Assembly (NCBI GenBank): GCA_041612095.1 | Contig: JBFJJW010000014.1 | Span: forward strand, 1-26,839 | Length of the DNA: 26,839 bases | Reading direction: 5' to 3' | From: Solimonas sp041612095 | GTDB lineage: Bacteria > Pseudomonadota > Gammaproteobacteria > Nevskiales > Nevskiaceae | The notes under the pieces: model-generated | The model's database searches: none | What the model was told of the DNA's origin: nothing | What the model saw: the letters and a program-made list of their open reading frames with translations, nothing else | Part shown: in pieces, positions 7,294-18,150 of the stretch | Position numbering within the stretch: position 1 is the first letter of the stretch | Layout of the letters: every line of letters begins with the position of its first letter | Translations under genes and position numbers: made by a program

Positions 7294-9124
7294 GGCGTCG
7301 AACTTTCCTCAGGGATTTGCCAGCATCGAATACGCTGTCAGATTCCAGCAACCGGCCGATACTCTAAACCGTCGAGTGACCATCCGCCGCATCCTGCTGA
7401 TGGCGTTCCTGCTGGTGAGCCTAGCGCCCGCCGCGCTGCTGACGGTGCTCGCGTTCTACAGCACGCGCGCGACGATGCTTGAGGAAATCGAACAGGGGGT
7501 GCGGCGTTCGGCGGCGTCGGTATCGTCGGACGTCGACAAGATCATGTTCGAGCGCCTGCTGAATGCAACGACCTGGAATCATCTGGAGGTGATGCAGGAC
7601 CTGCGTCTGGGCGACGTCGACAAACGGCTGTCGGGCTTTCTTTCCGAGATCAAGCTTCGCTACGGTGGCGTCTATCGAGAGCTGCACGCTGTGGACATGG
7701 CGGGCAAGATCGTCGCATCCAGCAGCGCCTTGCGCATCGGCCAGCAACTGCCCCCCGGAAAACCCTGGCTGCGCGCCCATCTGCCGGGCGACAGCGTCCA
7801 TCTGCAGAGTCCGGCTGCGGGCCCCGCCGCGAGCCGAAGCGTGGCGATACGCAGCGATATCCTGTCTCAGTTCGGCGAAGGCCAGATCGGCGAGCTGGTG
7901 CTGGAAGTGGACTGGGCGCAGGTTGAACATGTGCTGGATCTGGCGGCAACCCCCACTCGCCAGATCCTGGTGCTGGATCATGAGGGGCGGGTTGCGGCAG
8001 CATCCGCGGGCTTGCGTGCACGCTCGGTGCTGCAGGGCCGAGACGCCAGCAGCTGGCTGCCGCTGCGCCCCGGCGCCGGCGTGGAAACGCGAGATGGTCG
8101 CCCGCTGCTCGATGACGCGGCCATCATGGGCTATGACCGGTCACGCGGCTTCGAGCGCTTTCCCGGCTTCGGCTGGACCTATCTGCTGCTGCAGTCGCGG
8201 GCGGAGGCGCTGGCACCGGTGCAGCACATGGCGTGGATCTTCGCCGGCCTGATGGCGGCAATTGCCGGCATCGTGATTCTGGTATCGCTATGGGTTGCCG
8301 GGGCCATCGCGCGGCCGGTGATAGCGCTGACCGAGTTCACTCGACGCTACCTGGGCCCTGGAGAACCGCCGCCGATTCCACGCGCCGGGCTGGGGGAGCT
8401 GGGAGAACTGAACCGCAGCTTCATGCAGATGGTCGAGGATCTGCAGCAATCTCAGAAGACCCTGTCGCAGGCATCCAAGCTGGCGGCGCTGGGGGAAATT
8501 ACGGCGCTGCTCGCCCACGAGGTCCGAACACCGCTGGGAATCCTGCGCTCGTCGGCGCAGATGCTGCGTACCGAACCGCTCAGCGCAGAAGGCCGGGAAC
8601 TGCAGCAGATCATCGAGAGCGAGACGGAACGACTCAATCGCCTCGTGACCTCGCTGCTGGACAGCACCCGCACGCGACCGCCACACCCAGCGCCAACCAA
8701 CCTGCACGCACTGATCTCGCATGCTGCAACGCTGCTCGCTGCACAGGCACGCGATTGCGGAATCGCCCTGAAGCTGGACTTGCGTGCCGGCGACCCGATG
8801 CTTGACTGCGATGCCGAGCAGATCACGCAGGTGCTGTTGAACCTGATCATGAACGCGATCCAGATCCTGCCCGCAGGCAGACACATCGTCATCGGCGCAA
8901 CCGACACCCCGGACCAGTTGCTGCTTTCGGTTGACGACGACGGTCCTGGCGTTGCCGAAGAAGATCGCCACCGCATATTCGAACCCTTTGTCTTCAAGCG
9001 CGAGGGGGGCATCGGGTTGGGCCTCGCGGTTGTCCGGCAGATCGTGCGCAGCCACGGCGGTGACATCAGTGCCGAGAAGAGCACGCTCGGCGGGGCCTGC
9101 TTCCGGGTATGGTTACCCCGATAA
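7292..9124 (+). CDS. Membrane sensor histidine kinase (NtrB-type partner)
   Basis: An inner-membrane two-component kinase, 610 residues from the ATG at 7292. Transmembrane segment 1 is at 33-55 and segment 2 at 311-335. Between them is a periplasmic region of about 250 residues resembling a Cache-like sensor. A HAMP linker (about 336-385) follows, then HisKA with phosphoacceptor His409 in A-H-E-V-R-T-P, and an HATPase domain with the N box (Asn521), D-D-D-G-P-G-V (548-554) and G-G-I-G-L-G-L (572-578). The start is uncertain. ATG 7292 has AGGGCGG upstream but overlaps the divergent porin start. GTG 7376 (residue 29) would leave a normal short N-terminus and an 82-bp divergent promoter region. 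It is followed after 15 bp by its response regulator. The neighbouring porin and binding protein are plausible targets or ligand donors, but that is inference. Confidence 0.93.
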   Translation: MASNFPQGFASIEYAVRFQQPADTLNRRVTIRRILLMAFLLVSLAPAALLTVLAFYSTRATMLEEIEQGVRRSAASVSSDVDKIMFERLLNATTWNHLEVMQDLRLGDVDKRLSGFLSEIKLRYGGVYRELHAVDMAGKIVASSSALRIGQQLPPGKPWLRAHLPGDSVHLQSPAAGPAASRSVAIRSDILSQFGEGQIGELVLEVDWAQVEHVLDLAATPTRQILVLDHEGRVAAASAGLRARSVLQGRDASSWLPLRPGAGVETRDGRPLLDDAAIMGYDRSRGFERFPGFGWTYLLLQSRAEALAPVQHMAWIFAGLMAAIAGIVILVSLWVAGAIARPVIALTEFTRRYLGPGEPPPIPRAGLGELGELNRSFMQMVEDLQQSQKTLSQASKLAALGEITALLAHEVRTPLGILRSSAQMLRTEPLSAEGRELQQIIESETERLNRLVTSLLDSTRTRPPHPAPTNLHALISHAATLLAAQARDCGIALKLDLRAGDPMLDCDAEQITQVLLNLIMNAIQILPAGRHIVIGATDTPDQLLLSVDDDGPGVAEEDRHRIFEPFVFKREGGIGLGLAVVRQIVRSHGGDISAEKSTLGGACFRVWLPR

Positions 9125-9139
9125 CCCTAAGAGAATCCG

Positions 9140-10510
9140 ATGATCGCGCGCCAAGTGGTGGTCGTAGATGACGAAGCCAATATGCGGCGGGTGCTGGAGA
9201 TCATGCTGGCCCGCCGCGGCTTCCGCACGCTGAGCGCCAGCAATGGCCGCGAGGCATTTGAGTTGCTGAAGACCACCCCCGCCGATCTGGTGATCAGCGA
9301 CCTGCGCATGCCCGACATGAACGGCATCGAGTTGCTGCAACAGCTCAGAAAGGCTGGCAACGGTGTGCCGTTGATCATGATCACGGCGCAGGGCAGCATC
9401 GAAAGCGCGGTCGAAGCCATGCGCCTCGGCGCCTGCGATTACCTGCTGCGTCCATTCGACGTGGACACGCTGGATCTTGCGATCAATCGTGTCTTTGCGG
9501 TGCGCGAGGTCCTGCAGCGCAATGACTTCCTGAGCGCGGAAGTCGACCGCAGCTGGACCGGCCTTGTCGGCCATGGCGCGGCCATGCAGACGATCCGCCG
9601 CCAGATTCTGCAGGTCGCCCCCACCCGCGCCAGTGTCCTGCTGACCGGAGAGACCGGCACCGGCAAGGAGGTCGTGGCGCGCGCGATCCACAAGGCCTCG
9701 AGCCGCAAGGACCGGCTGTTCGTGCCGATCAACTGCGCAGCCATCCCGGCGGACATACTCGAAAGCGAACTCTTCGGTCACGAGAAGGGCGCCTTCACCG
9801 GCGCGCTCAAGGAGCGCATCGGCAAGTTCGAACTGGCGCAGGGTGGAACCATCTTTCTGGATGAAATCACCGAGATGCCGCTCGCGCTGCAGACCAAGCT
9901 GCTGCGCGTGCTGCAGGAGGGGACCGTTGAGCGGCTGGGCGGCAACCGCAGCATCGAACTGGACCTGCGCGTGATCGCAGCGACCAATCGCAATCCGCGC
10001 GTGGCACTGGCCGACCAGCGTCTACGCGAGGATCTTTACTATCGGCTCAACGTCTTTGCGATTGAGCTGCCGCCGCTGCGCGAGCGCCGCGAAGACGTTC
10101 CGGAACTGATCGAGCATTTTGTCGATCGCCTGGCCGGCGCGCACCGCCCGAATCCCGCGATCACTTCTCAGGCGCTGGAGTACCTGCAGCTGTATCACTG
10201 GCCAGGGAACGTGCGTGAGCTGGCGAACATGGTGGAGCGTGCGCTCATCCTCAGCGGTGGCCGCACGCTGGATCTGGCCCACTTGCCACAAGACACCGAA
10301 CCGCTGGCGCCGCTGGCCGCTACTGACGCCTTCGGCAAAGACGCCGATCTGGAACTCAACCCCGCGGTTCAGGCGCTGGAAAGCAGGATGATACTGGAGG
10401 CGCTACGACGCAGCGGGGGCAGCAAGTCGCGGGCTGCGCAACTGCTGCAGGTCAGCGAGCGCTCCATCTTCTACAAGATCAGGAAGTACAACCTGAGCCC
10501 GGGCGAATAG
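9140..10510 (+). CDS. NtrC-family sigma-54-dependent response regulator
   Basis: A 456-residue regulator with the usual three parts. The receiver domain (1-120) has the acidic pair Asp10/Asp11, phospho-acceptor Asp54 and Thr82. The AAA+ domain has Walker A G-E-T-G-T-G-K-E (170-177), the sigma-54 contact loop G-A-F-T-G-A (217-222) and Walker B T-I-F-L-D-E (237-242). A Fis-type helix-turn-helix lies at about 428-450. It should activate RNA polymerase carrying sigma-54 when phosphorylated by the kinase encoded just upstream. One oddity: the receiver lysine that is nearly always present before Pro-Phe (K in Y-L-x-K-P-F) is Arg104 here. I searched the divergent 7294-7400 region by eye for a -24/-12 promoter and found no good match, so its targets are not evident. 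A possible weak terminator follows. Confidence 0.95.
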   Translation: MIARQVVVVDDEANMRRVLEIMLARRGFRTLSASNGREAFELLKTTPADLVISDLRMPDMNGIELLQQLRKAGNGVPLIMITAQGSIESAVEAMRLGACDYLLRPFDVDTLDLAINRVFAVREVLQRNDFLSAEVDRSWTGLVGHGAAMQTIRRQILQVAPTRASVLLTGETGTGKEVVARAIHKASSRKDRLFVPINCAAIPADILESELFGHEKGAFTGALKERIGKFELAQGGTIFLDEITEMPLALQTKLLRVLQEGTVERLGGNRSIELDLRVIAATNRNPRVALADQRLREDLYYRLNVFAIELPPLRERREDVPELIEHFVDRLAGAHRPNPAITSQALEYLQLYHWPGNVRELANMVERALILSGGRTLDLAHLPQDTEPLAPLAATDAFGKDADLELNPAVQALESRMILEALRRSGGSKSRAAQLLQVSERSIFYKIRKYNLSPGE

Positions 10511-10522
10511 CGGCGCCGGTTC

Positions 10523-10541
10523 AGTTTGCCGCTGGCGAACT
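10523..10541 (+). terminator. Possible weak terminator after response regulator
   Basis: AGTTTGCC and GGCGAACT can pair as an 8-bp stem with one G-U pair and a GCT loop, followed by only two further T residues. It starts 13 bp after the regulator's stop codon and abuts the predicted uvrA -35 box. It could attenuate read-through into uvrA, but the T run is too short to be sure. Confidence 0.4.
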
Positions 10542-10571
10542 TTGAGTCGGGACGCCGAGTCTGACTATAGT
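10542..10571 (+). promoter_or_regulatory. Predicted sigma-70-type promoter of uvrA
   Basis: TTGAGT (10542-10547) and TATAGT (10566-10571) are separated by 18 bp and lie 29 bp before the uvrA start codon. Both boxes are close to the sigma-70 consensus. I see no E. coli-type LexA box (CTG-N10-CAG) around it; the nearest match, starting at the CTG at 10561, fails at the second half-site. Confidence 0.5.
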
Positions 10572-10600
10572 TAGCGGTTCTCCACCGTCTTTTCCTCCCC

Positions 10601-13423
<2,823 letters not shown>

Positions 13424-13438
13424 GCCTGGCCAGCAACA

Positions 13439-13468
13439 GAAAAGGCCGCTCCGGAGAGCGGCCTTTTC
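13439..13468. terminator. Strong bidirectional intrinsic terminator
   Basis: A perfect 12-bp stem, GAAAAGGCCGCT pairing with AGCGGCCTTTTC, encloses the loop CCGGAG. The flanking A and T runs give a GC stem followed by four T residues on either strand. It lies between the convergent uvrA and DUF1302 genes, 15 bp after the uvrA stop, and should serve both. Confidence 0.92.
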
Positions 13469-13511
13469 CTGTCTCATCGTTAGCAGGTGCAGTGCACCGG
13501 CTGTCAGGAGC

Positions 13512-16172
13512 CTAGAACTGGATCTTGACGTAGGCGCGCGCCGTGTCCTTGTCGCGATACAGGTTCGCGGTACCGCCGCCGGTGTACCAGGTATAGCCGA
13601 GGTTGAACGAGAAGTTGGACTTATAGCGCGCCTCGAACAGGATATCTCCGGTCTTGCGGCCTTCGACGAAGTTCTCGCCCGGGCCAGGCGCAGTGCCGCT
13701 GACATCGTGCTTCCAGGTCAGCTGCGGCTGGAACGAGATGCCCGGCAGCACCGACTCATACCGGATCAGCGCGATCATCACGTAGCCCCAGGAGAACTTG
13801 TCGGGGTACAGGTCGAGATTGGCCTGAGATGGATTGAACCGCAGGCCGTCGATACCGAACGAGCAGGATGCCCGTGGCGCGAGCGTAACCGGGTCATACG
13901 AGCAGGCCTGTCGCGAACGATCGCCGCCCGTGCCGTCGGCACCTGCACTTGCGTGCGAGTAGGTGCCCGGAGCCTCGAACTGCAGCATATCGAGTGGCGG
14001 CAGGTCGGGAACCCAGGTGGCGCCGGTCTCAAACACGAACAGGATCTGATCGGCGCCAATCGGATTCTCGGTGGCACCCAGAACCTTGGTGCCGCCGAAG
14101 TTGAACTGATACACATCCATGCGCTCGTAACCGCGGAGATAGCAGGGGTTCGATTTGGTGTACGGAATGAAGTTTGGATTGGGGGCGCCCTGGCTGGCAG
14201 CGTTGCCATTCTGGCTGCCCAGTGTGGGCGCGGTGCACGGCGTGTTCTCGCCGGCCTCAACCCCTCGGTACGGTGTCACGAAGGCAGGGAACGAACGCGC
14301 CGAGCCCGGGGCATGGCCGATGGCAAGATCAAAGGTATCGGTAAACGAACCCGGCGTGCCGTTGGCGTCCACGACATAGTCGCTGGGCGCGTAGATCGCT
14401 TCGCTGCCTCCCAGCGGGATCGCCGTGTCAAAGCCATTGTCCACGTAGCTGCCGACACCGGCAGTCGTACCTGCGCAGCCGGTGCCAAGCGGGAGCACAT
14501 TGGGCACGCCGACAATGCCGCCGGTAGCGCTGTTGACCAGGCCGAAGATGGTGTCCACGAGGTCCAGCGCCGGATCCAGATCCGAGGTCGGGATCACTCC
14601 GCGCTGCAGATTCGGGTCATGGCAGCGTGACAGCGTGGGCCCGAACGCGGCAAATACCAGGTCCTCGGTATCCACCTGCAGTGGCAGATTGGGGCGATAG
14701 GCCACCTCACCCTGGAACGACCAGCCCAGCGCCGCCGTGTTGAAGCTGGCGCCAAACATCTGGATGTCTTCCGGATACTCGACCAGCAGCTTGACCGTAT
14801 CCAGCGGTACCGCGTTGCTGGTGGCGTTGGCCGGATCGTCTCCCTGCAGCTCACGCACGATCGGCAGGTCCGGGCAGGTTGCCAGGAAGCTGATCGGATC
14901 ATAGGCGTCGATGCCGAGGTCGTTGCCCTCGCGGCGCGCGCAACTTGCGACGGTGGAGAAGAAACTCGCGATCGGCAGCCGCGAGTGGTAGTTCATGAAG
15001 TACAGGCCGATCTCGGTGCCGTCATTGAAGTCTTCAGCGTAGTACTTCAATGAAAAGCCGTATTGACCGCTGTCCTTGGCATCAAGATCACGCAGGCGAT
15101 CGATCGAGGTCGTGGTGTTGGTGACGCCCTGCAGCGGGTTGTACAGGGGATAGCCGACCGCATCCGGATCTTCGGCGCCGCCACCAAAGTGCACGTGCGC
15201 GTAGTTCACGGCGTTGTTGGTGCCGACGACGTCCGACAGCTGCAGCATCGTGCCTGGAGCAGGGGCTTCCACAGGCACCCACTCATAGGCGTAGAACGCT
15301 TCCAGGGTTGCGTTGTAGAACGGCTCGAAGCCGATCGACACCATGCCTTGAGGAATGAATACTTCCTCTACGAGAAAGCCGACGCGATAGAAGTTATTGG
15401 CGTTGATCGAGTTGACCTGGTTCACCGAGTTCAGCGCCAACAGCAGGGACTCGCCCCAGTTGATCGTGTGGCGACCCACTTTGAACGTCAGTTCCTTTTC
15501 ACCAAACAGCGGCACCGAGCCGTAGAGATAGGCGTCCAGCAGCTGCAGGTCGGCGCCGGTCTGGCTGAGCAGTTCGCCGCCCTCGCGCTTGCGGTGCACC
15601 GGCTTGCCGGGACCGAACTGGCGGGGGAACAGCGGGCCGAAGGTGGGATCCTCCAAGCCAATGTCGGGATCGTTGACGTTCTGTGCGTTGATCTCGTTCG
15701 GATGGTACTCGTCGAAATCATTGTTGACCGCGTCATAGAACGCGAGCGTCTTGACGAAGATGCCGAAGTCGCCATAGGTCAGCGACAGATCCTGGGTCAG
15801 CTTGGCGACGGCAGAGGTGAAATCACCCTTGTCGTAGTTCCAGTTGCCGTCATCGTAGTTCGGGCTGAACTGCCCGCGTTGCGCGGCCAACGCCGCGGCG
15901 GGATGCCCCTGATCGCGGAACAGGCCCTGACAGGATTGATTGACGCCGCCGCAAGTGCCCGGATTGATATTGGACTTGCTGAGATAGTCTTCGTGACGAT
16001 CCTGGGTGCGTATGGACGCGCCCATGGTGATCGTCGTGTTGAGCACACCCTCGATGGCCTCTTCATCGTTCCAGGGCAAGGTGAAGCTGATCGCCTGTGC
16101 AAGACCAGCGTGCAGACCGAGTAGCGCGGCAACGGACAATACAGAAAGCTTGCGGTGGATGGCCCACTTCAT
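13512..16172 (-). CDS. DUF1302 family outer-membrane protein, large, Cys-rich
   Basis: An 886-residue protein with a signal peptide (residues 1-27, cleavage after A-Q-A). The start ISFTLPWNDEEAIEGVLNTT is followed by a region with L-T-F-K-V-G-R-H-T-I-N-W-G-E-S (about 230-244), which I recognise from DUF1302 proteins. The C-terminus, with alternating beta-strand residues and a final Phe, fits an outer-membrane barrel. DUF1302 genes usually sit next to a DUF1329 gene; here the nearest fragment is 13 kb away. Function is unknown; published contexts suggest outer-membrane transport of hydrophobic substrates. About ten cysteines lie in what appear to be long loops, which is many for a barrel. GAGGGG lies 7 bp before the ATG and supports this start. 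The gene converges on uvrA and seems to be a single transcription unit, with a possible promoter at 16276-16303. Confidence 0.85.
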   Translation of the reverse strand: MKWAIHRKLSVLSVAALLGLHAGLAQAISFTLPWNDEEAIEGVLNTTITMGASIRTQDRHEDYLSKSNINPGTCGGVNQSCQGLFRDQGHPAAALAAQRGQFSPNYDDGNWNYDKGDFTSAVAKLTQDLSLTYGDFGIFVKTLAFYDAVNNDFDEYHPNEINAQNVNDPDIGLEDPTFGPLFPRQFGPGKPVHRKREGGELLSQTGADLQLLDAYLYGSVPLFGEKELTFKVGRHTINWGESLLLALNSVNQVNSINANNFYRVGFLVEEVFIPQGMVSIGFEPFYNATLEAFYAYEWVPVEAPAPGTMLQLSDVVGTNNAVNYAHVHFGGGAEDPDAVGYPLYNPLQGVTNTTTSIDRLRDLDAKDSGQYGFSLKYYAEDFNDGTEIGLYFMNYHSRLPIASFFSTVASCARREGNDLGIDAYDPISFLATCPDLPIVRELQGDDPANATSNAVPLDTVKLLVEYPEDIQMFGASFNTAALGWSFQGEVAYRPNLPLQVDTEDLVFAAFGPTLSRCHDPNLQRGVIPTSDLDPALDLVDTIFGLVNSATGGIVGVPNVLPLGTGCAGTTAGVGSYVDNGFDTAIPLGGSEAIYAPSDYVVDANGTPGSFTDTFDLAIGHAPGSARSFPAFVTPYRGVEAGENTPCTAPTLGSQNGNAASQGAPNPNFIPYTKSNPCYLRGYERMDVYQFNFGGTKVLGATENPIGADQILFVFETGATWVPDLPPLDMLQFEAPGTYSHASAGADGTGGDRSRQACSYDPVTLAPRASCSFGIDGLRFNPSQANLDLYPDKFSWGYVMIALIRYESVLPGISFQPQLTWKHDVSGTAPGPGENFVEGRKTGDILFEARYKSNFSFNLGYTWYTGGGTANLYRDKDTARAYVKIQF

Positions 16173-16275
16173 CGTTATTCCCCTCTCTCCTGAGTTCAGG
16201 GGTCGGCATCGAGGCCAGCCCCCCGAGCAGCGTCACGCCGTTCGCACGCCGGTCAATGTCGCCGTTCTTTGTCGG

Positions 16276-16303
16276 ATTATGGATGAAACAGCAGGCCGCG
16301 CAA
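16276..16303 (-). promoter_or_regulatory. Possible promoter of the DUF1302 gene
   Basis: Read on the minus strand, TTGCGC (16303-16298) and CATAAT (16281-16276) are 16 bp apart, about 100 bp before the DUF1302 start codon. The match is moderate. The site begins just after the oppD stop codon, where a new promoter would be needed if the two genes are separate units. Confidence 0.35.
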
Positions 16304-16312
16304 GCGCCGCCC

Positions 16313-17278
16313 CTAAATCTGAGCGTCTGCGAAGTGACAATCCAGCTTACGCGCCCCCCGCTCCTGCCGGGCCGGCGTTTCCTGCGTGCAGCGGGCTTCA
16401 GCGCGCCGGCAGCGCGGATGGAATACGCAGCCGCCGACCGGGCGAACCGGATCGGGTGCCGTGCCGGCAATCGCAGGCAGCGGCCCGTGGACGACACGAT
16501 CGACCCGCGGGCGCGCTGCCAGCAGCGCTTGCGTATAGGGGTGCGCCGGCGACGCCAGCAGATCCGCAGTCGGCCCCTGCTCCATGGCGCGGCCGGCATA
16601 GAGCACCAGCGCGTGCTCGCAGAGTTCGCCGACCAGCATCAGGTCATGGGCGATCAACAGCAGGCTCAGATTCAGGTCGCGCCGCAGCTGCGCCAGCAGC
16701 GCAACAATCTGCGCCTGCACGCTGACATCGAGCGCCGTTGTCGGCTCGTCGGCGATCAGTAGCCGCGGCTCGCACAACAGGCTCATGGCGATCGACACGC
16801 GCTGGCGCTGGCCACCGGAGAGTTCGTGCGGGAACTGCTGCAGGCGCACCGCACCTCCGCTGAGGCGTACCGCATCCAGCATCCGCAGGCTCGCTGCCAA
16901 TGCCGCAGCCAGACTGCTGCCTCGGTGTACTCGCAGCATCTCGGTCATCTGCTGAGCCAGCGTCAGATGAGGGTTCAAGGTGCTTGAGGGGTCCTGAAAC
17001 ACCATGGCCAGGCCGGTACCGCGGACGCGATCCCAGGCCGAGCGCGACTGACCCAGCAGATCGCGGCCTTCGAACCGAATGCGGCCGCTGATCATCGCGG
17101 AGCCCGGCAACAGGCCCATGATGGCCAGCGCAGTCTGCGACTTGCCCGAACCGGATTCACCGACGATTCCCAGGGTCGCGCCCGGCTGCAGGTCGAGATC
17201 GACCCCATCGACGACCGTGGCCACACCGCGGGGTGTCCGGTACCGGACCCGCAGGTCACGAACCTGAAGCAGGCTCAC
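16313..17278 (-). CDS. oppD: Oligopeptide ABC transporter ATPase (OppD/DppD type)
   Basis: A cytoplasmic ATPase subunit of a peptide importer, 321 residues. Walker A is G-E-S-G-S-G-K-S (40-47), the Q-loop is at Gln95, the signature L-S-G-G-Q at 153-157, Walker B L-L-I-A-D-E at 173-178, and the switch histidine is His211. The C-terminal oligopeptide-transporter domain (about 230-318) holds Cys284, Cys290, Cys297 and Cys314. That spacing matches the iron-sulfur/cysteine motif known in OppD/DppD-type proteins. Translation starts at GTG, overlapping the oppC stop by 4 bp (GTGA). OppD normally works with a second ATPase, OppF; none follows, since the next gene is the unrelated DUF1302 protein. It may work as a homodimer or with an ATPase encoded elsewhere. 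Confidence 0.95.
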   Translation of the reverse strand: MSLLQVRDLRVRYRTPRGVATVVDGVDLDLQPGATLGIVGESGSGKSQTALAIMGLLPGSAMISGRIRFEGRDLLGQSRSAWDRVRGTGLAMVFQDPSSTLNPHLTLAQQMTEMLRVHRGSSLAAALAASLRMLDAVRLSGGAVRLQQFPHELSGGQRQRVSIAMSLLCEPRLLIADEPTTALDVSVQAQIVALLAQLRRDLNLSLLLIAHDLMLVGELCEHALVLYAGRAMEQGPTADLLASPAHPYTQALLAARPRVDRVVHGPLPAIAGTAPDPVRPVGGCVFHPRCRRAEARCTQETPARQERGARKLDCHFADAQI

Positions 17279-18150
17279 CGCCGCTGGCCCTCGTCGGTCG
17301 GCGCCAGTCGATCACGCAGACGCTCGCCCAGAGCGTTCAGGCACAGCAGCGTGAACACCAGAAAGCCGGCTGGCAGGATCAGCGACCACGGCGTGGCTTC
17401 CATCTCGCGCGCGCCCTCGTTGACCAGTCCACCCCAACTGGTGGCGGGCTCCTGCACCCCCAGTCCGAGAAAGCTGAGAAACGACTCGATCAGAATCACC
17501 TGCGGCAAGGTCAGCGTTGCGCAGACAATCACGACACCAATCAGGTTGGGGAGCAGGTGCCTGCAGACGATGCCTGCGGTCCCCACGCCGGCGACGACAG
17601 CCGCTTCGAGATAGGGTTGGCGGCGCAGGCTCAGGGTCTGACCGCGGACGATGCGTGCCATATCCAGCCAGCTGACCGCGCCGATGGCCACGAATACCAG
17701 CCACAGCTCCCGCCCGAACAACACCATCAGCAGGATGACGAAGAACAGGAACGGCAGCGCATAGAGCACGTCGACCGTGCGCATCATCAGACTGTCCACG
17801 CGGCCGCCGACGTAGCCGGCGACGGCGCCCCAGACCACGCCGATCAGCAGGGAGACTGCGGTCGATGCCAGCCCGACCAACAGCGAAATGCGCCCACCGT
17901 GCAGGGTGCGGGCGTAAAGATCGCGCCCCAGGCTGTCGGTGCCGAACCAGTGCTGCTGCGCCAGGGTCGGCGCTGCCCCCCACTGCCCTGCAAAGTCGAT
18001 GTGATCGGGGGCATAGGGGCTGAACCAGGGCCCGGCGATAACCAGCACCACCACCAGCGCCAAGCCCAGCGCGGCGGGGATGGCGGCCCAACGCCGGGTG
18101 TGTGCACGCGTCGCGAACAAAACGGTGGCTGCCTTGCTGACGCCGTTCAT
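17275..18150 (-). CDS. oppC: Oligopeptide ABC transporter permease (OppC type)
   Basis: An inner-membrane permease of the BPD_transp_1 family, 291 residues, about six membrane segments. It has the N-terminal cytoplasmic region and first helix typical of OppC/DppC, the segment HWFGTDSLGRDLYARTLHGG (about 67-86) and the ATPase-coupling EAA-type loop (ayLEAAVVAGVGTAGIVCRHLLPN). It pairs with the OppB-type subunit. Its ATG overlaps the oppB stop by 4 bp and its stop overlaps the oppD start by 4 bp, so the three are translated as a coupled set. Confidence 0.95.
   Translation of the reverse strand: MNGVSKAATVLFATRAHTRRWAAIPAALGLALVVVLVIAGPWFSPYAPDHIDFAGQWGAAPTLAQQHWFGTDSLGRDLYARTLHGGRISLLVGLASTAVSLLIGVVWGAVAGYVGGRVDSLMMRTVDVLYALPFLFFVILLMVLFGRELWLVFVAIGAVSWLDMARIVRGQTLSLRRQPYLEAAVVAGVGTAGIVCRHLLPNLIGVVIVCATLTLPQVILIESFLSFLGLGVQEPATSWGGLVNEGAREMEATPWSLILPAGFLVFTLLCLNALGERLRDRLAPTDEGQRR

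Noticed and set aside
7294..7400. Sigma-54 promoter for the porin or kinase gene
   Set aside because: GG and GC dinucleotides with the required 10-bp spacing were looked for on both strands; none matched well. TGGCAAATCCCTGAG lacks the -12 GC.
10561..10580. LexA (SOS) box upstream of uvrA
   Set aside because: CTG at 10561-10563 is followed after ten bases by GCG, not CAG, so the canonical box is absent. A lineage-specific LexA motif cannot be excluded.
15063..16124. Plus-strand frame of 353 codons opposite the DUF1302 gene
   Set aside because: No recognisable domain or ribosome-binding site. The DUF1302 frame has a signal peptide, a strong Shine-Dalgarno and barrel features.
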